From positions 1 through 64,000 of the forward strand of contig JAURVB010002634.1 in NCBI GenBank assembly GCA_033002965.1: a stretch of 64,000 nucleotides of DNA. The letters run 5' to 3'. The position numbers were made by a program, and so were the translations under genes. This document shows positions 1 through 11,683 of this stretch, in pieces; position 1 is the first letter of the stretch; each line of letters starts with the position of its first letter. Under the pieces are notes generated by a model. It was not told the DNA's origin and did no database searches. It was given only the letters and a program-made list of their open reading frames with translations. The stretch comes from Piper betle. Taxonomy: Eukaryota > Streptophyta > Magnoliopsida > Piperales > Piperaceae.

Positions 1-588
1 TTATATATATGTAGGTGATGAGCACGAGATGGATGAGCCAGCTTGGACGGAGGAGCAATGAGGTCTTGTGCACACACATGTTAGATTTCTGAATGTTTAA
101 TATTGTATCATTATGTTATTATTTTGTGAGTGACATGATTAAATGTTTGATGCATGACAATGACATGAAATGAAATGATCAGAGTAGCGCAGCAAAAGTG
201 GGGTTCGGACCCAAAGTTCAGAGAATGATGAATATAATAGATTAGAAGTATGTGTGAATGCTATCGTTGCTATACGTATATATGTTTGAATATACGTTTT
301 TGACAGGGTGGCCCCTAATTACATTTTTAGGGGAAATTCTGTCCCTTTTATTTTATAATTTTTACTAATTTTGATTGTAATTGTGTTGGTGTGAAGTTTA
401 GGTTGCATGTCATCCATGTAGTATCATGTTAGGGTTTTGTGAATTTATCCATGCACGACAAGTCGTATCTACATCTTAAGACGCCGAGATTGGATCCGTA
501 TGAGTTAGGTTCGGGTTAGCCAACCTAACCGGGGCCCCGTAACATGCCGGTTCGGTTCACGAGCGTGAACCGGATTTGGGGTGTTACA
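1..588 (+). mobile_element. L-family LTR, 3' part (cut by window start)
   Basis: The last 588 bp match the 3' portion of the complete L-family LTRs elsewhere in this window, including the block with GCCCCTAATTAC and TTTTTAGGGG and the terminal GGATTTGGGGTGTTACA. The 5' part lies outside the window, so solo LTR versus full element cannot be decided. The ending (CGTGAACCGGATTTGGGG) matches the copies ending at 7037 and 14617 rather than the GAAACGGGGTGTTACA type. Confidence 0.75.
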
Positions 589-1554
589 CTTGGGTATATA
601 TGAATCTTCTTAGCACATACACACAGTCGCCTTAGGCCAACACACGTATTCTAAAAGTCAAATCGACGGCTAAATAGACCAATTCAATATTATAAAACCC
701 TAACTTGGTTCATAAGTTTTACATTGTTAATTGGGACCAGCACTGACCCCTAGCTCTCCCCTGTTGTAATTTTTCGACAAAGGGCACTAGTGGCGTCTGC
801 TCTGTCCATTTACCGAGTCTAGCCAATTATGTTCGTGTCCAACCTTGTTCGCACCCATGTCCACGTCCAGCAACCTGGACCAACTAACCACGTCCAGCCA
901 ACCCAACTTAGTGGCTTAACTCAATCGAGTCGACTCGAACTCAACCAACTCGTCCAAGTTGACTGGGCAGTTCACTTTTAGCCATTTTTAACCCATTTTT
1001 GTCTATGTTTCAACGGTCTTCCATAATTCGAGACTCTCTACATTAGTTTAGATGTATATTTACATTATTTAACTTATCATGATGTTATGATTATTTTTAG
1101 TTATTTATTATTTATTTATTATTTATTTATTATTTATTTGTTATTTATTTCTTGATATTTAAATAATTATTGTGCATGATAAATAATTATTGATATTAAT
1201 CATATTTATGTTTATTAAATTTTATTTATTTATTTGTTCGTTCACACGTATGTTATTATTTGCGTTTAATTACATATTCATATATTTGACAGCTATAATG
1301 TATTATTCATGATTAATTGATATTCACTAATAATTTATTTATTTATTTATCCAATTATTTATTTATTTATTATTTCATTGTGTTTAGTCGTATGCTTATA
1401 AAGTATAATTATGTTATTATTTTATGATTAGTGTTAATTATGTTTATTTATCCAATCTATTTATTTATGAGTTCTCACACCTTTTGTCGAGTGATGTTAT
1501 TGTTGGTGAGAGAACTCATCACGACTATGCATCATATATAGTTGTCAGTCTTTT
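589..1554. other. AT-rich intergenic DNA, no gene seen
   Basis: After a moderately GC stretch with CAACC/CGAGTCGAC-rich short repeats (about 840-960), the sequence becomes AT-rich with many TTATTTATT tracts (about 1080-1460). No coding region is supported. It may be the older DNA into which the L-family LTR at 1555-7037 inserted. Confidence 0.5.
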
Positions 1555-4500
1555 TATAAAACCTACGACCCGAGTCAGGGTTTTATAGTGTGAATTAGTC
1601 GGTTCGACCATTATTTTTAATTGAGTCAATTTCAGAACACACATACCGAGCCGATGCCTATCATGTATTATGAACTATGAGAGTCAATTATCATGTTTAT
1701 GATGATAACGTCAGTATGACAATATTAGAATGAGTTATCAGAATATATGAGAGTATGCCTAGATTATTATTTATTTATTTTAGTATTAGGGCGTAGAATT
1801 ATTTTGGTCGAATTTTGCATTAGGACGTATTATGGGTAATTTGGGTGGGTTATTAGTTATAGAATATGTCATTGTGATGTTATAGTATGTATTATATTTT
1901 ATGAGATTTCCCCTATTTTTTAAGATTTTTTTTTGGAATTATTATGACTTAGTATTATTTGTTACTCGAGTCGGAGTCCTGTCAAGTTCTATTTACGAGA
2001 CAACCACCGACCTTCTCCCCGACCACTCGTATTCTCCCCCCACCCCAACACCGTTTATTCCAAACCCTTGACGCCACCACTTTACCTGTCACTGATTTCG
2101 CTACTAATGATTATCACTGCCGCCTTATGTTGCCAACCCTCCAGCGACCTTTCCTGACCTGAGTAGAGCCCAGTGCTGCCCATCCTGGCCGAATCTTCTG
2201 TCGAACTCATCCAGTCGAACCTAATCGAACTTCAGACGCCAATGGGTGCCAAATTCGAGTCTTGAGCCTCGCGACGAAACCCTAGTCGTCACCAATTACC
2301 GACGACGTGAGGGATAATTAACTCCGACTTAATTTATTAAAGGTGATAATTATTAGCACAACATGATAAGATTAATGAATTGACGAGTTTGTTATTTTAT
2401 GAAAATTTCTTGATTGAATGTATTAAAACAATTGCCAAGGAACTAATTAGATAAAATAAGTAATCATTGTAATCTAATGCAACGTAGCGTAGAAAAACTT
2501 ATGTGTGATTGATGTATGATTGATATAGGTATGCTATAGGATGTGCAAATACATCATGAGCGGGCGTTAGCTTCTAGATTTGATGTGTAGGTACGGAATA
2601 GGAGCTCACTGCCTAGGTGCAAGGACATGCTCTGTAAAACCCGTGACTCGAGTCAGAGTTTTACGGGAGTGAACCAGTCGGTTCAACCATCGGTTCGAGT
2701 CGAGTCAGCTTCATGGACCGCGAGCTAAGTTGAGGCCAGCTGTGAGTTATGAGCGATGAGGGTCATGTATGCTCAAGTGTACGATGATAATGTCTAAAAG
2801 ATGATGAAAAATGGGTTATCAAGTATATGGAGGTACACAGTATTGATTGTTATTTTTATTTGATCGTAGAATAGTTTTAGGCCGAATAACACATTAGGAC
2901 GCATTGGATTATATTCGGGTGGGTTATTAGTTATAGAGCATACCATTTGGATGTTGTTGTGTTTGTTTTATTTTATGGGATCTTTCCATATTTTTCTAGA
3001 TTTTTTTAGAATTTATTACGAACTAGTTATTATTTTGACTCGAGTAGGAATCGAGTCAATACTTAATTACGAAACTGCCACTAGAGTATATTTTCTCCTT
3101 CCCAACACTTACCCTCCCAAAACCCTCGCCGCTGTGTACTGCCACCACCGCCGCCGCCGACGCCGCACTGCTGCCGATCGACGCCGCTCCACCTTGCCGC
3201 GCCGTCGCTGTGCCGCCTCGACCGACCCCGGCCACCGATCGCCTGCCGGCGCGCCGCCGCGATGCCACGAAGCCGCCTCGGCAGTCGCCACTCCTGGCCA
3301 GATTCCGCTGCCGTTCGGTCACCGTCGCCATCACCGTGACCACCAGTCTCACCCTCTCGCCGTCGCCGATGTTTCCCCCACCATCCCGAGCGCCGTCGAG
3401 GCCGGCCACAGCCCCGATCGGAGAACGCCACCGCTGCCACCGCCGACAGCCATCGCCGCCCCAGCTGCTTTGTTTGACACCACCATCAGACCAAGTTCGT
3501 TGAGCTGGTGCCGATAGACCCCCTGATTGCCCCCTCCCGAATCACCGCCAGAATCCGTCGGAAAACTGCCGACACTCGCCGGAAAACCGTCGGAACCGCC
3601 GAAAAATTGAATTCGTGGGAAATTTGCCGGATCATCCGCCGAATGCACTCGGTCCAATCTGATCGGACTTCGGACGCCGTTAGGTGCCGAATTCGAGTTT
3701 CGAGCCACGAAACGGAAACCCTAGCCGTCGCCGATTTTCGACGACGCGAGGTATAATTTATTTTAACTTAATTATTTGAAAGTATTGATTATTAGAATTG
3801 TATGCTAGGATTGGTGAATTGTGTGTTATAATAATATATATAAATGTAGATTTGATTAAGGATAAAATATGAAATTTGTTTGATTGAGTAGTGTTAAAAA
3901 TGGAGGTTAAGAAACTAATTAGGGTAACTAGTTAATGATCATGATCGAATGCAAACTAGCCTAGGTAGACTTGCTAGAATTGATATAGGTTGATCTGTGT
4001 TGATTGATGCGTGATTGTGTTGATTGTGTGTGCATGCTATAGGATGTGTGATTCATCATGCGGGCGTTAGTTTTTAGCTCGATTGTGTAGGTACGGTGTA
4101 GGAGCTCGCTGCCTAGGCGCGTGGACCCGTTTGGAGCTTCTACCAGGTCCGTTTAGGACTCGTTCTCTGCTTTTACGCTATTCTATTGTGTATTTGATTT
4201 ATCATGTGCAGGACGAGTTAAGTGGCGTTTTATCGGATCCCACTTAACTCGGGCCATTTAGCCAACGGTTCTTTTTTCGGATTAATAACCCTCGAGGATG
4301 AGATCCCTCGAGTTTGTTTTTGAACTTCAGATCCAGCTCACGATGCCTTCGGGCCTATTGTATAAATCCCAACCCAGGCCTATATATATATATATATATA
4401 TATAGTTTTCGCGTTTTCGGTAAGAGATGGAATGAGGGTTACTGACGGCCACGCCTTCAGATAGGGCGTGTGCTCGAAAGAGCAGGCTCTGGAGCTGGGG

Positions 4501-7037
4501 AGAACCCACTTCGTTCCCGAAGGATCCGGACAACTCCACCTTTGAGTTCCTCAAACCCGGAGAAGTGTAGAGGTTTACGGGTACTGCAATGCAGCGCATG
4601 TCTAGACTTGTGGTTCAAAGGGTACTGAAGGCGACTGCCTGAGAGTGCTCGGCCTTTGTGCTCAAGGCTAGGAGTAAAATGGAAGGTGCAGAGGGCGGTA
4701 AGGAATGAAATTTGATGCGAGAAGCGATAGAGAAATGACCAAGGTATGAGAATGAGAAAGAAAGGGGGACGTTGTCGACCCGAGGGCGACGGCTCCCGTA
4801 TGTGCCCTGATGAGAGTTCTTGAGGAAGTATATGGTTTTGATTCAACTGGAGAGTTTGCTCTCCTGTGCCAGATTGATATTCGTTATTTTCTGGGGCGGT
4901 AACACTCATTACTGACGGTTTTTCTATATATATGTAGGTGAGGAATGCGAGCGATGAAAGCTGTCGGGACTGCGGAGGAGCAGCACAGAACCGCGCACAC
5001 ATGTACCTGCCGCGTGTAATGTATAATGATAGTTGTTTAATGCTTTGTGAATGGTTATTAGAATGTTTTTGTCTTGATGAATTGCTTGTTATGAAATGAA
5101 CGGATAGATGTGAATGAGCAGGGAGCCTTGAGTTCAGCCTCGGCTTAGATGAAAACTAATGAGATAGTGATTGAATGCCATGGTAGATTGTTATGTGTTA
5201 TCGTATTTTGATAAAATATTTGTATACCCTTATTGTAGGCAGGTTGGCCCCTATTGCACTTTTAGGGGAAACCTTGTCCGTTTTTCCGTAGTAGTATATA
5301 TTTTCTTTTAGTTTCTCACTTATTGTTTTGTCTTGTCTTTGCTTGCACGTCATGGCATGTGTGTAGGACTCCGTTAGAATCCAATTGTTCCCATTCATGC
5401 ATTTCATATTTGCATCTCCATCTTGAGATGCCGATAGTAGATCTGGGTCGGCTTAACCGAATCTAGTAGATTAGCGAATGGTTCGGTCGCCGGTGACATT
5501 TCCGGGTCGGTTCACGGGTGAGCTGAAACGGGGTGTTACATGCTCGGAGCTTCTACCAGGTTCGTTTATGACTCATTTTATATTTTATACTCTATTCTAT
5601 TGTGTGTTGTTTTATTACTTACAGGACGAGTTAAGTGGCGTTTTATCGGATCCCACTTAACCCGGGGATTTAATCAACCAGTTTTCTGGATTAGTAACCT
5701 TCAAGGATGAGATCCCTCGAATATTTTTTGAAAACAAGATCCACCACAAGTTGGCTTCGGGCCTATTGTATAAATCCCTTCCCAGGCCTATATATATAAT
5801 TTTTTTCGCATTTCAGGGAGACGAGAGATGGGAAGACTTACTAGCACGTACCATGAACGTGTGCATATGCTAGTCAAAGCGGGCTCTGGATTAGTGAGTG
5901 GGTTGTTCCATTCCCAAAGGATTCTGACAACTCTGCATTTGAGTTCCTCACACCCGAAGAACGTGGAGGTTTATGGGTACTATTTTGTACAACGCATGTC
6001 TAGACTTGCGGTTCAAAGGGTGTTAAAGGCGACTGCCTGAGAGTACTTAGTTTTCGTGTTCAAGGCCAGGATAATTATGGAGAAAAGGAGATGGCTTAGG
6101 ATATACTGGTATTCCCAAGAGATTAAGAAAATAAAATGAGAAAATGTCAAGAGAGGCATTAGTAGACTAGTCAGTTCAGGACGCTATCGAGTCTATAGCC
6201 CGGTGGCTCCTCAATAGATGCCCTTAGAAGTGTTCATGAGAAGTATATAACTGTTGTTTTTATTCAAAATTAGAGTTTGCTTTCATAACCAATTTGATAT
6301 TAGTTATATTTTTGGATCAGTAACACTTGTTACTGACGTATTTTTATAATATATGTAGGTGATGAGCATAGGTTGGATGTGCCAGCTTGGACGGAGGAGC
6401 AGTAATGTCTCTTATACAAACACATGTCAGATGGTAGAATGTTAATGTTTTGTTGATGTTGTCGTTATATTGAGAATGATACGATGTAATGCAAGGTATG
6501 ATAATATGATATGATATGATATTGGCTTCAATAGCAGAATTTATAATTGTTACATTTGAATACATACGTTTTATTTAATATGTTTAGATATTGAATATGT
6601 ACAACAAGTAAGACCCAAAATTGGATGCAAAAAGCGAATGTAATGTAGAGATGCGAGACCCAAGATTCAGAATAACTTATGCAACATATTATAATTTTTT
6701 GTGAATGTCAATGTGCGATATATTTATATATGTTTATACATATTGACTTAAACATGGTGACCCATAATTGCACTTTTAGGGGAGACTCTGTCTGTTTTAT
6801 TTTACAAATTTTATCAATTTTATCATAATTATTTTGGTATGTAAACCACTTGTTATGTCATCCATGTAGTAACTTGTTAGGATTTTTGTGTATTCATCCT
6901 TGCAAAGTGACCAACATCTTCCATCTTGAGATGCCAAGAGTAGATCCGCACGAATTAAGTTTGGGTTAGCCGACCCAATCAGGACTAGTGACATTCCAAT
7001 TTAGTTCCTGAGCATGAACTGGATTTGGGGTGTTATA
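1555..7037 (+). mobile_element. Old solo LTR of family L, split by a younger copy
   Basis: It begins TATAAAACCTACG and ends GGGGTGTTATA, the mutated forms of the family ends TGTAAAACC and GGTGTTACA. It is flanked by the 5-bp direct repeat CTTTT (1550-1554 and 7038-7042), the mark of LTR integration. Removing the nested copy at 2633-5540 and one 5-bp duplication leaves about 2570 bp. No gag, pol, primer site or second LTR is present, so it is a solo LTR. Mutated ends and many small differences mark it as older than its insert. Confidence 0.82.
2633..5540 (+). mobile_element. Solo LTR of family L nested in an older copy
   Basis: The element runs from TGTAAAACCCGTGACTCG to GAAACGGGGTGTTACA and is flanked by perfect TGCTC direct repeats (2628-2632 and 5541-5545). 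Length is 2908 bp. Order inside: the AT-rich start; a module with GACTCGAG and ATCGAGTCAA near 3036-3062; a GC-rich segment of Pro/Arg/Ala-coding composition (3120-3740); an AT-rich stretch bounded by a splice-like donor (3751) and acceptor (4211); a TATAAATCCC box near 4361; a (TA)12 run at 4381-4404; and a CCCCTA..TAGGGG hairpin (5248-5268). Open frames in the GC-rich part are low-complexity and not convincing genes. Confidence 0.88.
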
Positions 7038-7042
7038 CTTTT

Positions 7043-7800
7043 GCTTACCAGGAGGTTTTGATGTAGGTTCTGGAGTCCGAGCTCACTGTAGATGTGACGT
7101 CACGCTTGGAGCTTGGACCACAGGTCCGTTAGGATTCTTCTCAAATTTATCGTTTGCTCTATTGTGGATTTGATTTTTAGATCGTAGGATCTATCAAGTG
7201 GCTGTTTTATCAGATCTCACTTAATATGGGTCATCTAAACAAATTTTGCTTTTGTGATTAATAATCATCAATGATGAGATCCATTGTATTATTTTCGAAC
7301 TTAGCTCCACCTCACGTTGCCTTCGGGCCTACTTATATAATTCCCTTCCCATCCTTATATATAGTTGTTTATTGAGTTTTTAGTAAGCCAAGAGTTAGTG
7401 AATTTGACTTTACGTATACCGTGAGCGAATATACATCCAGGTCCAGGCTCTGGATTAGTGAGAGGGTTGTTCTATCCCAAGAGATCCTGACATCTCTACA
7501 TCTTAAACTTCCTCATACCCAGAGAGGCATGAAGTAGATGATACATGCATGTTTAGACTTATGGTATCAAAAGGTACTGAACGTGATTGCCTGAAAGTAC
7601 TCGGCCCTTGTGCTCTAAGTCAGGAGTTATATGGAGGTTTGGAGAGAACTTATGACGTGTGCTTTTCTCGAGAATAGGACTAGTTATTATCAAGAGTGAC
7701 ATAATATCAGTTCAGTTTGGGATGCTATAAGTCTACAGCTTGATGACTCCTCAGTATATGCCTTCTGAGTGTTCCCATGGAGATGATATAGATAGTTTTC
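7043..7800 (+). mobile_element. Decayed L-family LTR fragment
   Basis: Short blocks match the middle of intact L LTRs in order: GAGCTCACTGTAG, CTTGGAGCTT with ACAGGTCCGTTAGG, CACTTAATATGGGTCA, GCCTTCGGGCCTA, GCTCTGGATTAGTGAGAGGG, GCCTGAAAGTACTCGGCC and GGCTCCTCAGTA-like sequence. The match fades near 7800 and neither end is preserved. The 1555-7037 copy appears to have inserted next to or into it. Confidence 0.55.
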
Positions 7801-8042
7801 TTTCCTTGTTAGTATTGTGTTTGGATAGGAAGTTCTTATTAATGAAGTGTCTTCAAGCTTAGTACTTTGTTGTGCGGACTTCTTATTTATATGATGTAGC
7901 TGACAAACTTGCATGACATGCTAGTTCCATGATGGACAGAACAATCTAATCTCTTATCACGTAGACAATTGAAAAGCCATCTATGTTATTTACCGTGAAC
8001 ATGACAGGAGCCTTACATCTTAGTTGCTTATATTATTGACAG

Positions 8043-8614
8043 ATAAAGTTGAAGAATGAGGAGACACGTTCAATCTCAAAATTATTTACAAGGAAGAACG
8101 TAGAAACTAAGCAAGAGGCCGCTTATGATGTTTCATCACAAATCAGAGTTGTAGTTGAGGGTAATTATTGTGAAGTGAAGACAGAAATAGGCACGAACTC
8201 ATAGATTCAAAAAAGGAATCGCCTGTTGAACCTGAGGTTTCTTATTGCGATACAGTGGAAGGTATTGATGAAGAAGGAAGGAAGCCTAATGTTTCCAAAC
8301 AGAAAGCAGTGGACACTTACGAAAATTCCGAATCACTAATAAAATGTTATAATGATGAGCTGAAAGAAAGTGAAACTGTGAAACAGGAGGCATTAGAGGA
8401 AAAAGAATGTATACGCAGCATCTATGATTCTTCTCATAAAAATGATGGAGAAATTGGACTTAAGAGAGATAATGGAAAATTTGTTTCTAGTGCAGATCGT
8501 CTTTGCAAGCCTGCCGGACTAACTGAGACAATGTCACCAAAGAAATTCAAATTGGAAAAGGAGGTTGGAGGTAAGCAGCCAACCTTGCACTCATATTTCA
8601 GAAAAAGGTGGTAG
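8043..8614 (+). pseudogene. Broken 3' gene fragment ending in a PIP-box-like motif
   Basis: A splice-acceptor-like TATTATTGACAG precedes an open stretch from 8043 that stops at 8202-8204. The same kind of hydrophilic, Lys/Glu/Ser-rich protein continues in a different frame from about 8190 to the stop at 8612-8614, so a one-base frameshift lies near 8190-8200. The last residues are KQPTLHSYFRKRW. QPTLHSYF fits the PCNA-interacting consensus Q-x-x-(L/I/M)-x-x-(F/Y)-(F/Y), which several DNA replication and repair proteins carry at their C terminus. No upstream exons are recognisable; L-family LTR debris lies directly upstream. Probably the last exon of a truncated DNA-repair-type gene. The parent family is not identified. 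Confidence 0.5.
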
Positions 8615-9487
8615 TAATAGTTTGAAGTGTATAACTTGAAAATGTTAGATAATATCAACTTTTTTTATGTAAAAAGAAGAAACACGACGAGTTACGGTCT
8701 TTGGTTATTTTGAGATGAGGAAATGCTGTATCAACTTTCTGTACATTAAACCTTGGGTTGCCTTCTAATTGTTCTCAAAAAAGGGAATATTGAGCATAGG
8801 CCATAAATTATGGGATTGTACTATTTATTTTCTTTTCTTTTATTTTTTTTAATGTATAGAAAAGACACTAGACACTTATTGGAAGGAGAGTGGAATTTCC
8901 ACGATAATTAAAAAAACATTTAAATATAATTTTTTAATCAAAATTATTTTTCTGCCCCAACAATTTAATTTTTTGCAAAATTATTCTCAATACAAGAAAT
9001 AATTACAGCCATTGTGGGTTTAAATCTTTTAGATAATTATAACAATGATGGTATTCCCTTCTTGAAAATGAGCTATCAATTTTTGTATTCGCTCATCTTT
9101 TTCCTTCAATCTCTCATAATGGATACTAATATTTCACGTTTGATTTACAAATTATTTTAAAATATAGATGTCACAAAATATATTATTTGTAACAAATTAT
9201 TTTAAAATATAGATGTCACAAAATATATTATTTGTAAATCTTTTTAGCAACTAAAATGGAAGAAACTTTGCCCATGAACGTTTGTGGGGACATCGATTAC
9301 TTTTAATTGCCTAATATCCCCAAAAAACCAACTCGAACCAGCTGGTTTGGTTTGAGAACACCAATGGGCTGCAGGAGGTTGGTTGGTGCAAAACAAGCTG
9401 CCAAACCACCCACAGACAAATTTTTTTCCAAGAAAACGTGTCATAGATTATGGACCATGGAACATGGTTTTATGCTTCCAAACACTT
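8615..9487. other. AT-rich intergenic DNA
   Basis: No gene seen. It contains a 45-bp tandem duplication (9147-9236) and, at its right end, the presumed promoter of the small gene at 9576-9815. Confidence 0.5.
9147..9236. repeat. 45-bp tandem duplication, two copies
   Basis: The 45-bp unit starting ACAAATTATTTTAAAATATA occurs at 9147-9191 and again, apparently identical, at 9192-9236. The identity suggests a recent slippage or duplication event. Confidence 0.85.
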
Positions 9488-9495
9488 TATACATA
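9488..9495 (+). promoter_or_regulatory. Possible TATA box of the 79-residue gene
   Basis: TATACATA lies 81 bp upstream of the candidate ATG at 9576, a reasonable spacing for a plant TATA box and a short leader. Sequence alone cannot show that it is used. Confidence 0.35.
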
Positions 9496-9575
9496 CCTCT
9501 GGATGTTGATGCATAACACCATTATTCGATCCAATTCATCCAAACAAATTCAGTACGAAGTACAAACATTTGTTC

Positions 9576-9815
9576 ATGGCTTCTATGATGTCTGGGTTGG
9601 TGGATATGTGGACTAGCCAATTGGAGAAACTAAAGGAGAAGGGCCGGCGTAGCTTCTTCTCTGGTGAGCCCAGTGGGCAAGTGAAGTCTGATAAGAGTTT
9701 GCCGGAGAAGGAAGAGCTGATTTCCGGTCATCGTGGCTTCCAGGCCGAGGCATGGCCGGTGCTCTCACGCACAGAGATCACCACCCACCTGCTCATGGAA
9801 TGTCTCGGCCCATAG
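9576..9815 (+). CDS. Small uncharacterised plant protein (79 aa)
   Basis: ATG at 9576, stop at 9813-9815, no intron. The N terminus MASMMSGLVDMWTSQLEKLK continues with EKG and would form an amphipathic helix; the middle is polar, and the C terminus is hydrophobic and ends MECLGP. Short plant proteins of the same layout, a W-T-x-x-L-x-K-L-x-E-K-G helix first and a short conserved hydrophobic tail last, are familiar to me as stress-induced proteins of unknown function, but I cannot name the family with certainty. There is no signal peptide or membrane segment. A TATA-like box (9488) and an AATAAA at about 9848 fit a real transcription unit. A chance ORF remains possible. Confidence 0.45.
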   Translation: MASMMSGLVDMWTSQLEKLKEKGRRSFFSGEPSGQVKSDKSLPEKEELISGHRGFQAEAWPVLSRTEITTHLLMECLGP

Positions 9816-11683
9816 GCAACGAGTTTGGCTGCTGTATACATATATAGAATAAAAGTTGTAGCTTGTGAGATCGAAGCATTTCTCTACGTTGTTAAGGTGT
9901 ATGTAGCCGATGATTGCTCAGAGAAATACCCACCTTGAGAATTTGGGTTTTTTCATGAAATTACAATAGTTTATAATGTTCTGTTGAAACGATCTCGTCT
10001 ACCTTTTAAGATTCAACAACCAATAGCATGACATTATATTTACCTTGAGATGATATTCTTAAATCACCTCAGCTTAAGCTGATCGACGCTTAACATCCTT
10101 GTAACTAATTTGAGGCTCTGTTTGTTGCCTTCTCCATGGCGAACTTTGATTTCTTCTAAATATTTTCTTCTTGTTGTATAAAGATATTTTTTGTTGAGCA
10201 TAATCAAGTGTAATAATTCTAGGATGGCATGTTTACGTGAGTCGATGCATGATAGGAAATTTAACTATGTTAGTTGATTTTGGTAATGCTACAAACTTGT
10301 AGCGTTTGTGGTATCCAGTTTCAAAATTCTGGCAGGATGGAATTGTGAAACTGCGAATGAACAGAAAAGCTATCGTCAGGCTCTGTAAAACCTGTTGAAA
10401 GAACAAACACAAACGCTGTATGGTGCTTGGAGCGACATTTTTCTTGACCCTTGTGAGCACCAGAGTCAAATTAGAAGACAGAAATTTGAGGGTATGTCAG
10501 ATCCAGAAAGCATTGATGGCGAGTGTCAACTGTCAAGTTTTGAAAGGAGAGAAGAGCATGGTCGGCCATTGGAAATGAATGAGTCAAAAAGGCCCCTAAC
10601 CAGTTTATTAATTTGTTATTCAAGTCTCAATGCTCAGCCATGATCTCATTTTTTTCATCTAGTCTCGGATGATTTGGTATTCATAATCTTAGTCCCGCAT
10701 CAATAACAACAAGATGGCATTGAAGAAAAATAAGTCATTAAAAAAAATTATAAAGGGGTTGAATCAGACAGCTATGAAATATGATACTTCCTTAGTTAAA
10801 TTTTGATGTTTTTTACCATCTACAGCTGAGCTCCGAAACCCAGAACCTCTGTTTTCTCAATTTAATGATATAATGTATATTACCTACGTTCATCTTTTTT
10901 TGTTATCTTAATTAATCTAATGATAAAAGACGTAGATATTCATAAGACACAAATCATAATTATGCTTCAAGCGCACTAACCCCTGAAGATTGAAAATTCT
11001 GTCGCGAGCGGTATTTGTAGACTAATAATTCAAGAACCTAATTGATATTACATGCAAGGACGTATTTATCGTGGAGCTCAACATTAGCTTAAAACGCTTA
11101 ATTAACAAAATTTAGGCAATTAAATATTATTTTTACCAGTTTCATACAGCTAAACAATTTAACCAACATTGAAATGCTTGACTTAGAAAAAAATGGTAAC
11201 CTAACTGAACCGAATTTTCAAACTCTCCTTGGCCACCCAAATTCTATGCGGACTTAAACCCAATTTTTTTACAAAATTTGAACTGAATTTTTGTTCTTTT
11301 TAGATTCAATTTATTTGGAACCAAAATTATATTAAAATTAATTATGATTCTCATCATTATCAAAATTAAACATAATTTAACCATCATAATCATATTTAAA
11401 AGTATTCTATATATAGATATTGTGTTAAATATCTAAAATAAACTACAAATATATCAAAAAAGTTAATAATAACCCACATTAAATATGGATATTAAGGTTT
11501 TTTTTCAATTTTTTGGTCGATTTTGATTTGGGTTGGGTCTAAACAAAATTTTTACACACTTAGAAATTTTACCAAGGTGAAAAACGAACCGAACTAAATT
11601 TTCTTCAAAACCAAACCAAACCGTTAATTTCAATACTATTCGTTCAATTTATTTGGTTTCAACTGAATATTGCTCGGCCTTAC
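9816..11683. other. Intergenic DNA, no supported gene
   Basis: The first part carries the presumed 3' end of the small gene. A short open frame around 10395-10643 on the plus strand has ordinary amino-acid composition but no ATG at its start, no recognisable domain and no splice context that extends it; at best a gene relic. From about 10700 on the DNA is AT-rich, with CCGAACC/GGTTTGG-type short motifs near 11190-11650 common in plant repeats. Confidence 0.45.

Noticed and set aside
2951..3756. Several overlapping open frames on both strands in a GC-rich segment
   Set aside because: They lie in the GC-rich part of an L-family LTR, are Pro/Arg/Ala low-complexity, and the reading is not conserved among LTR copies.
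10395..10643. 82-codon frame considered as a gene
   Set aside because: No ATG at the start, no recognisable domain, no exon partner.
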